From contig CALECT010000013.1 in the NCBI GenBank assembly GCA_937949725.1, forward strand, positions 1 to 47,875: a stretch of 47,875 bases of DNA, written 5' to 3'. The translations under genes and the position numbers were made by a program. Source of the DNA: an uncultured Pseudanabaenaceae cyanobacterium. GTDB taxonomy: Bacteria; Cyanobacteriota; Cyanobacteriia; PCC-9006; JAAUQQ01. Of this stretch, positions 1-8,633 are shown piece after piece. Each line of letters starts with the position of its first letter. Within the stretch, counting starts at the first letter, position 1. Under the pieces are notes generated by a model. That model worked only from the letters and a program-made list of their open reading frames with translations, searched no databases and was not told where the DNA came from.

Positions 1-78
1 AACTCGGTTGTGAAACGCATCTGCGGCGAATATAGTGAGCGGGAAGCTGCTTGTGAAACTAGCTCGATGCCAGGGTAA
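1..78 (+). CDS. C-terminal end of an unidentified protein (partial)
   Basis: Frame 1 is open from the first base to a TAA at 76-78, giving 25 residues that end in a Ser/Met/Pro/Gly tail and contain two Cys (residues 8 and 18). A perfect terminator hairpin starts 8 bases after this stop, which is what makes the reading believable. No family can be recognised from so short a tail. A C-terminal Cys pair next to a downstream pseudopilin gene would fit a pilin-like protein, but that is only a guess. Frame 2 offers a later stop at 83-85 but is interrupted at 11-13. Confidence 0.35.
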   Translation, partial: NSVVKRICGEYSEREAACETSSMPG

Positions 79-85
79 CTCTTAA

Positions 86-124
86 AAGAAAGCTCCTAGA
101 CTGCGTAAGTCTAGGAGCTTTCTT
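86..124 (+). terminator. Intrinsic terminator, 17-bp perfect stem
   Basis: Arms 86-102 and 108-124 are perfect reverse complements (17 bp) around a 5-base loop. The right arm ends in TTTCTT, and the left arm starts with AAGAA, so the structure can terminate in both directions. It closes the unidentified gene ending at 78. Confidence 0.85.
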
Positions 125-407
125 GGTTTGATTGTTAGTCATAGTTGGTGCGACTGTATATTTCCTCGTTTGTAGGCTTGTAGAAGATTTTCTTTGGGCT
201 TGGCCTTGATTACGTGGCTAAAAGTTTTGTACAGGTTTAGATTGTGAATGATTAAAGTCTTGCGTTGAGTTTTCGGTTTGACAACCGTATCTCTAGGGAT
301 TGATTCTTAATCTTTTAGATGGCTGCGGCTAAAGATCAGTAATTTAAACTCCAGGTAGATATTCTCCTCTAGGTAGAAAGAAATAGTTCTTTGCCTGGGA
401 GATGAAA
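125..407. other. Intergenic region upstream of the pseudopilin gene
   Basis: About 280 bases without a supportable ORF. It is richer in A and T than the surrounding genes and presumably holds the promoter and leader of the pseudopilin gene. I could not pick out a convincing -35/-10 pair. Confidence 0.4.
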
Positions 408-926
408 ATGAAGCGGTCTTCGTTAATTCGTGGCTTTACGTTTATTGAGTTGATGGTTGTTGTCGCTATTGTCGGTGTTTTGATGGCGATCGCTGCACCT
501 GCTTTTAACTCTTTCAAGAATCGTCAAGCTTTGAACGTAGCCCAGCAGGAAGTGTTGGCTGCTATGCGAGAGTCCCAGACAAAAGCCATTCATTATCGAC
601 GTAAGTGGCAAACGAGTTTTAGGGAGAAAGGGGAACTTCTCCAATGGTCAACTCATCCTGTTGGAGAGCTACCTTTGGAGGGGCAGTGGAAAAGCTTGCC
701 TAGTGATGTGAAGTTGGATGAGGAGACGACTTTACGTCGAGCGCGTGGAGTAAGGCGTGTGCAATTTAATCATATGGGTCATGTTAATGGTCAACTTGGG
801 CGGTTGGCATTGTCGCCGAAAGACGGTGGTTCTATGAAGCGTTGTATTGTTGTTTCAACGTTGCTTGGGGCGATGCGTAGTGGGCAAAATCAAGCGCGCA
901 AAGATAACGGTAAGTCTTGTTGGTAA
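408..926 (+). CDS. Type IV pilin-like pseudopilin (GspH/FimT type)
   Basis: This is a secreted minor pseudopilin, exported and processed by the prepilin peptidase and assembled with type IV pili or a related machine. The N-terminus shows a short basic leader, the cleavage motif G-FTFIELMVVVAIVGVLMAIA with Glu at +5, and one hydrophobic helix that continues into the globular part, as in GspH/FimT proteins. Near the C-terminus is RCIVVSTLLGAMR, a pattern I associate with cyanobacterial members, so the protein looks complete at 172 residues. An ATG lies six bases upstream at 402, but GGGAG at 397-401 is better spaced for the ATG at 408. Type IV pili in cyanobacteria serve motility, adhesion and DNA uptake. 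No other pilus gene is visible downstream, so its exact role is open. Confidence 0.8.
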   Translation: MKRSSLIRGFTFIELMVVVAIVGVLMAIAAPAFNSFKNRQALNVAQQEVLAAMRESQTKAIHYRRKWQTSFREKGELLQWSTHPVGELPLEGQWKSLPSDVKLDEETTLRRARGVRRVQFNHMGHVNGQLGRLALSPKDGGSMKRCIVVSTLLGAMRSGQNQARKDNGKSCW

Positions 927-1128
927 TTTGATTTTTGTACGTTGGATGGCTCGAGTCTTTTTCTTCGTTGCAGGTTGTAATTGCACCTTGGCATGGAAGT
1001 CTGTGAATTTACCGAAATACGAGCGCTTCTGTTGGAAGGAAGAATTAGGTTGGACATCTACTGATGAGAATGCTTGAAGTCTCAGCTAGCTATGGTTTTG
1101 CTGGAAACTGTAAGGGAATAGATGGGCG

Positions 1129-2817
1129 ATGGGAAAATTTAAGGCGGGCTTGATGAGAAAGGGGGGGGAGTCGACTTGGATTTCGGCGTTTGGTAAGTTT
1201 ACTCAATCGTTAACGCAGTGGACTGGTTGTTTGGCTCTGTTTGCGAATGTTTCTGGTTTACCAGTCCTCGCTGCTGAGACGATTGCCATTGAATATGGCT
1301 CGCTGAAAGCTGTAGTAGCAGTGGATGATGTGGGCCGTTTTGTCGCCACTGGGGAATTGACGGGAGAGCTGGCAGGCTACGGCAGCTTCTTGTCGCCTGG
1401 GCAAAGGAGCCGACTGCGTAGGGCGTTGCAACTGAAAATTGACTTGAATGCGACACTTGTTTCTCAACTCGTTTATTCTCCGGTAGGAGATGTGGTTTTG
1501 GGACGATTAGATCGGTTGATTAACGCTGGGGATGTCACTGGAGGGAATGAGCTTAAGGCTGCTGTGGTTGAGGCTGCCGCTGCTCCAGAAGGATTGACTT
1601 TACTGAGTGTTTTTAAGCAGTTTCCCACTTCAGAAGTTCGAGTAAATGCTGGTCTTGCATTGGATTTATTGGAGGCTGCTTCACAGCAGATTGAGAATAA
1701 GCAGAAGTTTGTCACTCTGGTGGAAGCTCAGGCAATCGAACAGTCCAATGCTTCAACTGTTCCTGAAGCTTGGGCCGAAGCAGATTTGAGTCAGGCGGGG
1801 CCCCAGGCTTGGCGTCGAATTCCTTTTGATTGGGCAGATGCTTCTCGGATGAGCCGAAGTGGGGAGATGTTGGGGCGAATAGTTCCGACAGATTTGTATT
1901 TACCCAAGGTTGATGGTGCTATTCCTGTGGTGATTATTTCCCACGGGATGGCGTCGGATCGGCAGACGCTGGCTTACTTGGCAGAGCATCTCGCTTCCCA
2001 TGGCATTGTGGTTGCAGTGCCGGAACATATTGGCAGTAATGGGACGAAGTTTCAGCGTTATTTCGATGGTGTTGCAGCTCCACCAGAACCTCGCGAAGCC
2101 TTAGATCGCCCTTTGGATGTGACATTTATTTTGGATCAACTCGCCGAGCTGCCACTGGATGAGGGGCAGATGCCTCGGCTTTTGGTGGAGCGAACTGTGG
2201 TGATTGGCCAATCTTTTGGTGGCTATACGGCTTTAGCTGTGGGTGGTGCTGAGCTTAATGTCGCTGCGTTGCAAAAGAGCTGTGGTGCTGAGGATCCCCA
2301 GGATTTGCTAAACATGTCTTTGTTGTTGCAATGTCAGCTTGTAGCGTTGGATCGTCTTCCTGCGGAGCTGAGAGATGAGCGAGTTGCAGCGGTGATGGCT
2401 GTAAATCCTTTTGCTAGTCGAGTCTTTGGTCAGGAGGGCATGGCAGCTGTGGAAGTGCCGGTGATGATGGTTTCGGGGAGTGCTGATTTAGTGGTGCCTT
2501 CGGTGGAGGAGCAGTTTTATCCCTTTACTTGGTTACCAAAAGGCGAGCATTCTTTGGCTTTAATTCGCAATGGCACGCATTTTTCGGTGTTGGAGGAGCC
2601 AGCAGAAGATGAAAAATCTTTGCCGATCGCATCAAGTTTTTTGGGCAATCATGGAGAGGTTGCCCAGGGCTATTTGTCGTCGCTCAGCTTGGCTTTTGTG
2701 CGTCGCCATAGCATAGGAGATGAGTCTGCTCGTGAGTATTTGATGCCTGCCTATGGGCAGCATTTGAGCCAGCCAGAGATGCCTTTAAGCATTGTGCGAT
2801 CGCTCAATCTCAAATAG
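1129..2817 (+). CDS. Secreted DUF1400 alpha/beta hydrolase
   Basis: The product is a 562-residue exported hydrolase of a cyanobacterial type that combines an N-terminal DUF1400 region with an alpha/beta-hydrolase domain. The N-terminus has basic residues, a hydrophobic stretch (about 31-48) and an Ala-rich cleavage site (VLAAE), so a signal peptide is likely. DUF1400 runs from about 50 to 135. The hydrolase domain starts near 250 with an oxyanion-type SHG at 271-273. The nucleophile is Ser362 in GQSFGG; Asp453 in GSADLVVP and His484 in NGTHF complete a plausible triad. The fold resembles platelet-activating factor acetylhydrolase and dienelactone hydrolase relatives, but the substrate is unknown. 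It converges on obgE with only 14 bases between the stops. An ATG at codon 9 (1153) is an alternative start. Confidence 0.85.
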   Translation: MGKFKAGLMRKGGESTWISAFGKFTQSLTQWTGCLALFANVSGLPVLAAETIAIEYGSLKAVVAVDDVGRFVATGELTGELAGYGSFLSPGQRSRLRRALQLKIDLNATLVSQLVYSPVGDVVLGRLDRLINAGDVTGGNELKAAVVEAAAAPEGLTLLSVFKQFPTSEVRVNAGLALDLLEAASQQIENKQKFVTLVEAQAIEQSNASTVPEAWAEADLSQAGPQAWRRIPFDWADASRMSRSGEMLGRIVPTDLYLPKVDGAIPVVIISHGMASDRQTLAYLAEHLASHGIVVAVPEHIGSNGTKFQRYFDGVAAPPEPREALDRPLDVTFILDQLAELPLDEGQMPRLLVERTVVIGQSFGGYTALAVGGAELNVAALQKSCGAEDPQDLLNMSLLLQCQLVALDRLPAELRDERVAAVMAVNPFASRVFGQEGMAAVEVPVMMVSGSADLVVPSVEEQFYPFTWLPKGEHSLALIRNGTHFSVLEEPAEDEKSLPIASSFLGNHGEVAQGYLSSLSLAFVRRHSIGDESAREYLMPAYGQHLSQPEMPLSIVRSLNLK

Positions 2818-2831
2818 CGTTTCCCATCTGT

Positions 2832-3926
2832 TTAGTTGGAAACCGGGGCTTGTGGTGCAAAGAGGGATTCTGGTAAATCAACTCGATCTATGGGGAGATC
2901 ATCTGCGTCGACAACAGGCTTAGGTGCTTGGGCATCTAGCTCGTTTAGTTTGTCCCAGACTTTCTGTAGGAAAGGCTTTAGGCCCGTCTTTGTAACGGCT
3001 GAGACAAGGAGAACTTCGCTGCCGCAAGCCTCTTGTAGTTCTTCCACCAGGATTTCGCGGAGGTCTTGGTCGAGGGAGTCGATCTTATTGATGGCAACGA
3101 TTTGGGGGCGATCGTAGAGGTGCCTTCCGTAGGATTTCAGCTCTCTCTGGATTGTGGTGTAGTTTTCTACGGGGTTTGGATCGGTGCCGTCTACCAGGTG
3201 AATCAACAGACGGGTGCGTTCAACGTGGCGCAAGAAGTCGTGACCTAGACCAATGCCTTCATGTGCTCCTTCGATTAGCCCTGGAATATCTGCAAAGACA
3301 GTGCCGTCGCCAGTGTCCTTGCGCACCACACCTAGATTGGGGACGAGGGTGGTGAAGGGATAGTCGGCAATTTTGGGTTTGGCGGAAGAAAGGACGGAAA
3401 TCAGGGTTGATTTTCCTGCGTTGGGCATACCGAGGATGCCGACTTCTGCAATGAGTTTGAGTTCGAAGCGCAGGCTAAATTCTTCGCCGCGCATTCCAGG
3501 GAGACAGGTTTCTGGGGCACGGTTGCTGTTACTGAGGAAGTGCTTGTTGCCTAGGCCACCTTTGCCGCCTTTGGCCACCATGATGGAGTCGCCTTTAATC
3601 AGAAGATCTCCGAGGAATGCCCCGGTGACATCGTTGTAGACGCTGGTGCCACAGGGGACTTGGAGAATTAAGTCTTCGCCGCAGGCTCCAGTCATGCCCT
3701 TGGGGCCGCCCCTTTCGCCGGTCTCTGCTTTGTAGAGTTGCTTAAACTTGAAGTCAAGCAGGGTTTGCAGTTGAGGATTGGCTACAAGGTGGACTGAGCC
3801 GCCATTGCCGCCATTTCCCCCTGAAGGGCCACCTGTGGGGACAAATTTCTCCCGCCGGAATGTAACGAGACCGTCGCCACCATCTCCGGCTTGAACGTTG
3901 ATTTTGACCTGATCAATGAATTGCAT
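2832..3926 (-). CDS. obgE: GTPase Obg
   Basis: Obg is an essential GTPase that binds the large ribosomal subunit and links ribosome assembly to growth and stress. Residues 1-158 form the glycine-rich Obg fold, with runs such as GGDGGDG-like and GGNGGNGG segments. The G domain has G1 GMPNAGKS (166-173), G3 DIPG (213-216), G4 NKID (280-283) and G5 SAV (309-311). The acidic, proline-rich tail from 330 is variable in the family. At 364 residues it lacks the longer C-terminal OCT domain found in some Firmicutes. The gene is transcribed divergently from the ABC ATPase, with about 290 bases between the starts. Confidence 0.97.
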   Translation of the reverse strand: MQFIDQVKINVQAGDGGDGLVTFRREKFVPTGGPSGGNGGNGGSVHLVANPQLQTLLDFKFKQLYKAETGERGGPKGMTGACGEDLILQVPCGTSVYNDVTGAFLGDLLIKGDSIMVAKGGKGGLGNKHFLSNSNRAPETCLPGMRGEEFSLRFELKLIAEVGILGMPNAGKSTLISVLSSAKPKIADYPFTTLVPNLGVVRKDTGDGTVFADIPGLIEGAHEGIGLGHDFLRHVERTRLLIHLVDGTDPNPVENYTTIQRELKSYGRHLYDRPQIVAINKIDSLDQDLREILVEELQEACGSEVLLVSAVTKTGLKPFLQKVWDKLNELDAQAPKPVVDADDLPIDRVDLPESLFAPQAPVSN

Positions 3927-4217
3927 GAGCTTTAGAGGATGTTGGAAAAGGTAGCAATGTGGCTATCTGTTGCAACCCTTTCGGGGAGCAAATAGACCTG
4001 GGCAGGATTCTTCTGAAATAGGTTGAGCGCTTTTGGTCTTCCTGCGTTACCCAATGGCGCTTTGCGAACATCCTCTTAGCGGTGCAGTCTATTAATTGTA
4101 AGCTGTTCCTTATCCGTAAACGAGCTGATTCCTGGATAGGCTCTCGGGGGCTGCTTTGTGGCATCGTTGCTGCTCCTGCAAACCTGCGGTTGGATTTTGG
4201 AAGCTGGAGAAGGGGCT

Positions 4218-5594
4218 GTGGCTAACGTCGAGTTTGAAAATGTCTATAAGAGCTTTCCGGCTCGTCAAAATAAGAAGGATAAAGCAGCCCAGGCTCAACT
4301 CGAAAATACCAAGCAGTCCAGTCGGGTGAGTGTTTTACGGCGGATCAATCTGTCCATTGAGGATGGGGAGTTTATGGTGCTGGTGGGTCCGTCGGGCTGT
4401 GGCAAGAGTACGTTGCTGCGGTTGATTGCGGGACTGGAGGAGCTGACTGGGGGAAATATTCGCGTGGGCGATCGCCTAATCAATCAGCTTCCGCCCAAGG
4501 CCCGAGATATTGCCATGGTGTTCCAGAGCTATGCGCTGTATCCCCATTTGACGGTGTACAACAATTTGGCCTTTGGGCTGCGGCGGATGCCGTCGAAGCA
4601 AGAGGGCCTGTTAGAACAAAAAGATAATGCGGATGCGGCTGAATTGGCCGAACAGATAACTGATGCTGTAACGCAATCACTGCCTAGATCTATGCAGTAT
4701 GAGCTTGAACAAGAACGTCAAGCTAATGCGCTGAGGCAGGCACTGCTCGGATGGGCGGATCGGACTTTGGCTGCGGCAACGCGATCGCTACCAAAGCCCC
4801 TACGTCATAAGCCTGAGCAAGAGCAAGAAATTGAGGCTCGGATCCGAACGGTGGCTGAGATGCTGCAAATTGACCATTTGCTGAATCGTTTGCCGAAGGA
4901 GCTGTCGGGGGGGCAGAAGCAGCGGGTGGCTCTGGGACGGGCGATCGCGCGCAATCCCCAAGTCTTCCTGATGGATGAGCCGCTGTCGAATCTGGATGCC
5001 AAGTTGCGGGCGGAAACTAGGGCTCAGATTGTCAGTTTGCAGCGCCAGTTGGGGACGACGACGATTTATGTCACCCATGATCAGGTTGAGGCGATGACCA
5101 TGGGCCAGCGCATTGCGGTGATGGCTGAGGGGGAGATTCAGCAGGTGGGGGCTCCGCTGGAGTTGTATAACCGACCGGCGAATCGTTTTGTGGCGGGGTT
5201 TATTGGTTCGCCGCCGATGAATTTTATTCCGGTGACAATTCAGGCACCAGCTTTAGTGTTGCATGAGCAATTTCGGTTTACGTTGCCGGATGGTTGGCCA
5301 GGAGCTGTAGCAAGTCATGACCGAGGTGAGCTGTTGTTAGGGATTCGGCCGGAGCATTTGCAGTTGGGGCCAGCGGCGACGAAGAATTTGCCGATGCGGG
5401 TGGAGCAGGTGGAGGCGTTGGGGAGTGAGACGTTTGTGGTGGGTAAGTTGTTGGGGACTGAGGTTACACTTCAGGCTCGGGTTGAGGCGGATAAGCCGGT
5501 GACGATTGGGGATGAGGTTTGGTTGTCGATGCGGTTGGAGAAGTTGCATTTGTTTGATCCGGCGACTGGGTTGGCGATCGTTCCGGAAGGCTGA
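4218..5594 (+). CDS. UgpC/MalK-type ABC transporter ATPase with an extra insertion
   Basis: This is the ATP-hydrolysing subunit of a carbohydrate or glycerol-3-phosphate type (CUT1) importer. With the GTG at 4218 as residue 1, Walker A GPSGCGKS is 57-64, the Q-loop is Gln103, the signature LSGGQ is 229-233, Walker B VFLMDEP is 249-255, and the D-loop SNLD and H-loop follow. The C-terminal TOBE/OB part (about 320-458) contains the family-typical GIRPEHL. Two insertions stand out: a Lys/Gln-rich one at about 15-37 and an approximately 80-residue one at 124-205 in the helical subdomain, which carries an internal duplication. The GTG start is preferred over an in-frame GTG at 4158 because GGAGAAGG lies just upstream and MANVEFENVYKSF matches family N-termini. 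No permease or binding protein gene is adjacent, so this ATPase probably serves one or more distant systems. Confidence 0.92.
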   Translation: MANVEFENVYKSFPARQNKKDKAAQAQLENTKQSSRVSVLRRINLSIEDGEFMVLVGPSGCGKSTLLRLIAGLEELTGGNIRVGDRLINQLPPKARDIAMVFQSYALYPHLTVYNNLAFGLRRMPSKQEGLLEQKDNADAAELAEQITDAVTQSLPRSMQYELEQERQANALRQALLGWADRTLAAATRSLPKPLRHKPEQEQEIEARIRTVAEMLQIDHLLNRLPKELSGGQKQRVALGRAIARNPQVFLMDEPLSNLDAKLRAETRAQIVSLQRQLGTTTIYVTHDQVEAMTMGQRIAVMAEGEIQQVGAPLELYNRPANRFVAGFIGSPPMNFIPVTIQAPALVLHEQFRFTLPDGWPGAVASHDRGELLLGIRPEHLQLGPAATKNLPMRVEQVEALGSETFVVGKLLGTEVTLQARVEADKPVTIGDEVWLSMRLEKLHLFDPATGLAIVPEG

Positions 5595-5627
5595 GGTTTG
5601 AGCTGGGCTGATACGAGCCGCAAATCC

Positions 5628-5842
5628 GTGGGGACCAGTCCCCCCAGAAAACAATAGGGCCAGCCGTAGGGACGGAAGCGTCCCTGTCGGATCACCCTCG
5701 CTAAGATGCTGGGTTGCTTCCGTTTGAATAATTTGGCGTTTAACCAACTGTGCTTCAGTTGCTACTGCCTGTTTTTCCGATTCCGAATCGATGTCATCTC
5801 ATTCCGATTCGTAGCCCCGTAGGGGCGAACAGCCGTTCGCCC
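5628..5842. repeat. Cluster of three short GTAGGG-type palindromes
   Basis: Three inverted repeats follow one another in the gap between the ABC gene and rpoD. GGGGAC/GTCCCC lies at 5630-5643. AGGGACG/CGTCCCT lies at 5668-5685 with loop GAAG. GGGCGAAC/GTTCGCCC lies at 5823-5842 with loop AGCC, and it also overlaps an alternative fold GCCCC-GTA-GGGGC at 5814-5826. Two of the three follow CCGTAGGG-like bases. Interspersed palindromes of this general form are widespread in cyanobacterial intergenic DNA; the assignment to a particular family is inferred. Confidence 0.6.
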
Positions 5843-5889
5843 ACAGAAAATTCAGGTCACAAAAGCAATTTGGATTTGGTCTGATATCA

Positions 5890-5926
5890 AAAAGCGGCTG
5901 TCCTGCATTGCAGGACAGCCGCTTTT
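5890..5926 (-). terminator. Bidirectional terminator downstream of rpoD
   Basis: Arms 5890-5906 and 5910-5926 are perfect 17-bp complements with loop ATT. Both outer ends are runs of A/T, giving T tracts on either strand. It lies 25 bases past the rpoD stop and can also stop readthrough from the upstream ABC gene. Confidence 0.88.
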
Positions 5927-5951
5927 ATTTACCTATCGGAGTTCAAACGCT

Positions 5952-7145
5952 TTAGCGGATGTACTCTTTGAGTACGCTGTTGCGGTTGGGGTGGCGCAGC
6001 TTGCGCAATGCCTTGGCTTCGATTTGCCTAATGCGCTCGCGGGTGACGTTGAAGATCTGGCCGATTTCTTCCAGAGTCTTCATGCGACCGTCGTCGAGGC
6101 CGTAACGCAGGCGAAGCACATCACGCTCGCGGGGGCTGAGGGTGCTGAGGACGCTTTCCAGATCTTCGCGCAGCAGGCTCTTGGAAACCTGATCTTCAGG
6201 TGTTTCGCCATCAGATTCGATGAAGTCGCCCAGGCGGGAATCTTCTTCCTTACCAATGGGAGTTTCAAGGGAGATAGGGAGCTGAGCAGACTTGGCGATG
6301 AAGCGCAGCTTCTCGATGGTCATTTCCATGCGAGTTGCAATCTCTTCCTCGCTGGGCTTGCGGCCCATCTCTTGGGAGAGCATCTTGGTGGTCTTCTTAA
6401 TACGAGAGATGGTCTCGTAAAGGTGGACCGGGAGGCGAATAGTGCGGGATTGGTCAGCGATCGCACGAGTAATCGCCTGACGAATCCACCAAGTAGCGTA
6501 GGTGGAGAACTTGTAGCCTTTCTCGTGGTCAAACTTCTCAGCGGCGCGGATGAGACCCAAGCTACCCTCTTGGATCAAATCCTGGAAGGACAGACCACGG
6601 TTCATGTACTTCTTGGCAATGGAGACAACCAAGCGCAGGTTTGACTGCACCATCTTCTCCTTAGCCTTGCGACCGAGGTACAGGCGACGCTGGAACGCAG
6701 GCAGCGCCATTTCCATCGCCTCTGCCCACTCAGAGTCGTTGGGTTCACGCTCAAGCTGTTCTTCGACGGTCTCGCGGACGCGCTCAAGCTCAAGTAGGTC
6801 AGCAATCTTACGAGCTAGCTCAATCTCTTCGTCGGCACGCAGAAGGCGAATGCGGCCAATCTCTTGGAGATAGAGGCGGATTGAATCCTCGGTGTAATGC
6901 TTCTTCTTAGCAGCAGTCTTACGCTTAGCCGACTTGTTCTTCGTCGCCTTAGCATCGGCTCCTAGTTTATTGTCAAAGCCTTCAGCAGCATCTGCATCTT
7001 TGGCTTTACCCTTTTTAGATGCGGCTTTAGTTTTAGTCTTAGTCGATTTCCGCTTGGTACCTGTGGCTTTTTTCTTTGTTGCTTTGGTGTCAGCCACCTC
7101 AACAATCTCTGGTGCAGAAGTCGCTAATTCTTGAGCCTTCGTCAT
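5952..7145 (-). CDS. rpoD: Principal RNA polymerase sigma factor (SigA/RpoD, group 1)
   Basis: This is the housekeeping sigma factor that directs RNA polymerase to most promoters. The 397-residue protein starts with a Lys/Ala/Thr-rich extension (residues 20-82), typical of cyanobacterial SigA in place of the long region 1.1 of E. coli. Region 1.2 begins with [16 protein letters not shown] at about 87. Region 2, from 160 to 235, includes [24 protein letters not shown] and [19 protein letters not shown]. Region 3 follows, and region 4.2, with the helix-turn-helix [32 protein letters not shown] sequence, lies at 357-384. The full region 1.2 and region 4 match group 1 rather than group 2 factors. 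GAGGA eight bases before the ATG serves as ribosome site. An 840-bp gap precedes the gene. Confidence 0.96.
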   Translation of the reverse strand: MTKAQELATSAPEIVEVADTKATKKKATGTKRKSTKTKTKAASKKGKAKDADAAEGFDNKLGADAKATKNKSAKRKTAAKKKHYTEDSIRLYLQEIGRIRLLRADEEIELARKIADLLELERVRETVEEQLEREPNDSEWAEAMEMALPAFQRRLYLGRKAKEKMVQSNLRLVVSIAKKYMNRGLSFQDLIQEGSLGLIRAAEKFDHEKGYKFSTYATWWIRQAITRAIADQSRTIRLPVHLYETISRIKKTTKMLSQEMGRKPSEEEIATRMEMTIEKLRFIAKSAQLPISLETPIGKEEDSRLGDFIESDGETPEDQVSKSLLREDLESVLSTLSPRERDVLRLRYGLDDGRMKTLEEIGQIFNVTRERIRQIEAKALRKLRHPNRNSVLKEYIR

Positions 7146-7986
7146 GCTGCGTTCCTCGTTCTCCTTTGGGGTGGGTAGAAGACTAATGTCACGATCGCAA
7201 TGGATGGGACGATCGGCTTAGTCACTGGAGTCTTATCGCTGGGGACGAACCCCTCACTGTCCAATCCTGGAATAATCCTTTAGATGGACGGCAGTGCTAC
7301 GCCGCGAAAATACTCTTAGTTATCAAGGGATAACCGAACCAGGCTTATGTAAAATCACGTTTGACTTTGCCGTGGTTTTACGATTGTAGCTTTTCTCTTA
7401 GAACTTGCACCTTTCGCGGAAGATTTCGCGTGAGTGCGAGGCCTAAGTGAATTTTGCTATGGCGAAATCTCTCGGGAGAGCAATCGTTTCAGAATCTTTG
7501 GATGGGTACCAGGAGAGTCGAGAGGGCCAAGCCCTGCAATGACAAAGGGTTTGTACCTCCGCCCCTCTAGGTTAATTCAACTTTCCCGATGATGGGGGAA
7601 GATCCGAACAAGTGCGTGAAATTCCCGAAGGATATTTGAGGTGGGATCTACGGAAAGTGGTTGTTTCTCGGGGCAATCCATAAAAGATTTGGGTAGATTT
7701 CGTGAAAAAGGCGTGAAGATTTCAATGCCCAAAGATGGACAAAGCCGGTGAAGCGTCGGGGGAGATACAGCGCTGGCCTACAAAAGCATTCCCGGAAAAG
7801 TCTGCTGGTTGTTCACTAAACTACAAAAACAAAGCAGACTTTTTAGAAATTTGAAGAGTTAAATTATTTTCAGTTTCCAAAAGAATTGAAAGGCCTAAGA
7901 CATAAAGCCTAGGACGAATCGCTGAGACTTCGCCTAAATGCCTATTTGAGCTCGTCACAGTTTATCTGACCTTTGAATAATCCTGG
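7146..7986. other. Long intergenic region upstream of rpoD
   Basis: This 841-base stretch has no ORF I can support on either strand; the longest candidates, such as the 27-codon frame starting at 7458 on the plus strand, look random. It must carry the rpoD promoter(s) and could hold a long 5' leader. I found no tRNA-like or obvious regulatory RNA structure by eye. A purine-rich stretch lies around 7590-7720. Confidence 0.5.
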
Positions 7987-8601
7987 TCAACTCGGAGCTA
8001 AAAGGGAAGAAATCCAGCTTTGCCAGGTTGGCGATGTGAGCAATAAATTTGCTAAGGCCTGGTAGCCGGATGCTTGGGGATGGGCTCCATCATTGGCGAT
8101 CGCTTCTTCCATCCAATCAGGAGTATTTACTAGCGTTTCTAGGGTTGGGATGCAGGGGATATTACGGTCTTGGCAAAGCAATTCAATGCTGGACCAAAGT
8201 GCTTCCAGGCGTTTATTCGCGCTTGGATCATCTGCGATGGGTGGAGATCCAACTATTAGGACTGGACCCATTGCCTGAGCCTTAGTCAATATGGCTTTAG
8301 CGTTATCTAGGCTCTCGGATTGTTCAACGCGTTGATGACCTTCAAGGATGTTGACGTCATTGGCTCCAAAGGAAAAAACAAATCCCACCTGGCTATTAGG
8401 AGCTAAGCGTGATTGAACCTCTTGTTGCCATCGCTGGACAATCAGGGTTGTGGTGTCTGCTCGCACACCAAGGTTATAAAAAGTAAGCTGCGGACCCGCT
8501 GCCTGAACGTTTGCACAAACCCTCCCGACCCAGCCTAGGCCCTCTGGATCGCCAGTGCCGTTGACAAACGAGTCACCGATGAAAAAGAGGCGAGTATCCA
8601 T
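7987..8601 (-). CDS. SGNH/GDSL-family esterase
   Basis: A 204-residue SGNH hydrolase that would cleave an ester or acyl bond. Block I is FIGDSFVNG with nucleophile Ser11. Block II is the Gly of YNLGVR (Gly45). Block III is FGANDVN with Asn81. Block V is NDGAHPQASGY with Asp171 and His174. All four catalytic or oxyanion positions are therefore present, and the length is normal for TesA-like or acyl-hydrolase members. There is no signal peptide, so it is cytoplasmic. The start lies 32 bases past the lipA stop on the same strand, so the two are probably co-transcribed. The natural substrate cannot be deduced; a link to acyl or lipoyl metabolism is only suggested by the neighbour. Confidence 0.88.
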   Translation of the reverse strand: MDTRLFFIGDSFVNGTGDPEGLGWVGRVCANVQAAGPQLTFYNLGVRADTTTLIVQRWQQEVQSRLAPNSQVGFVFSFGANDVNILEGHQRVEQSESLDNAKAILTKAQAMGPVLIVGSPPIADDPSANKRLEALWSSIELLCQDRNIPCIPTLETLVNTPDWMEEAIANDGAHPQASGYQALANLLLTSPTWQSWISSLLAPS

Positions 8602-8633
8602 AGCTGGGCAGTTCTCTTTTATGCGCTGTGGGG

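Noticed and set aside
847..1077. 76-codon plus-strand ORF overlapping the end of the pseudopilin gene
   Set aside because: It overlaps the conserved C-terminal motif of the pilin in another frame, and the protein has no recognisable pattern.
5991..6644. 217-codon plus-strand ORF
   Set aside because: It is antisense to the highly conserved rpoD and reflects codon bias of that gene.
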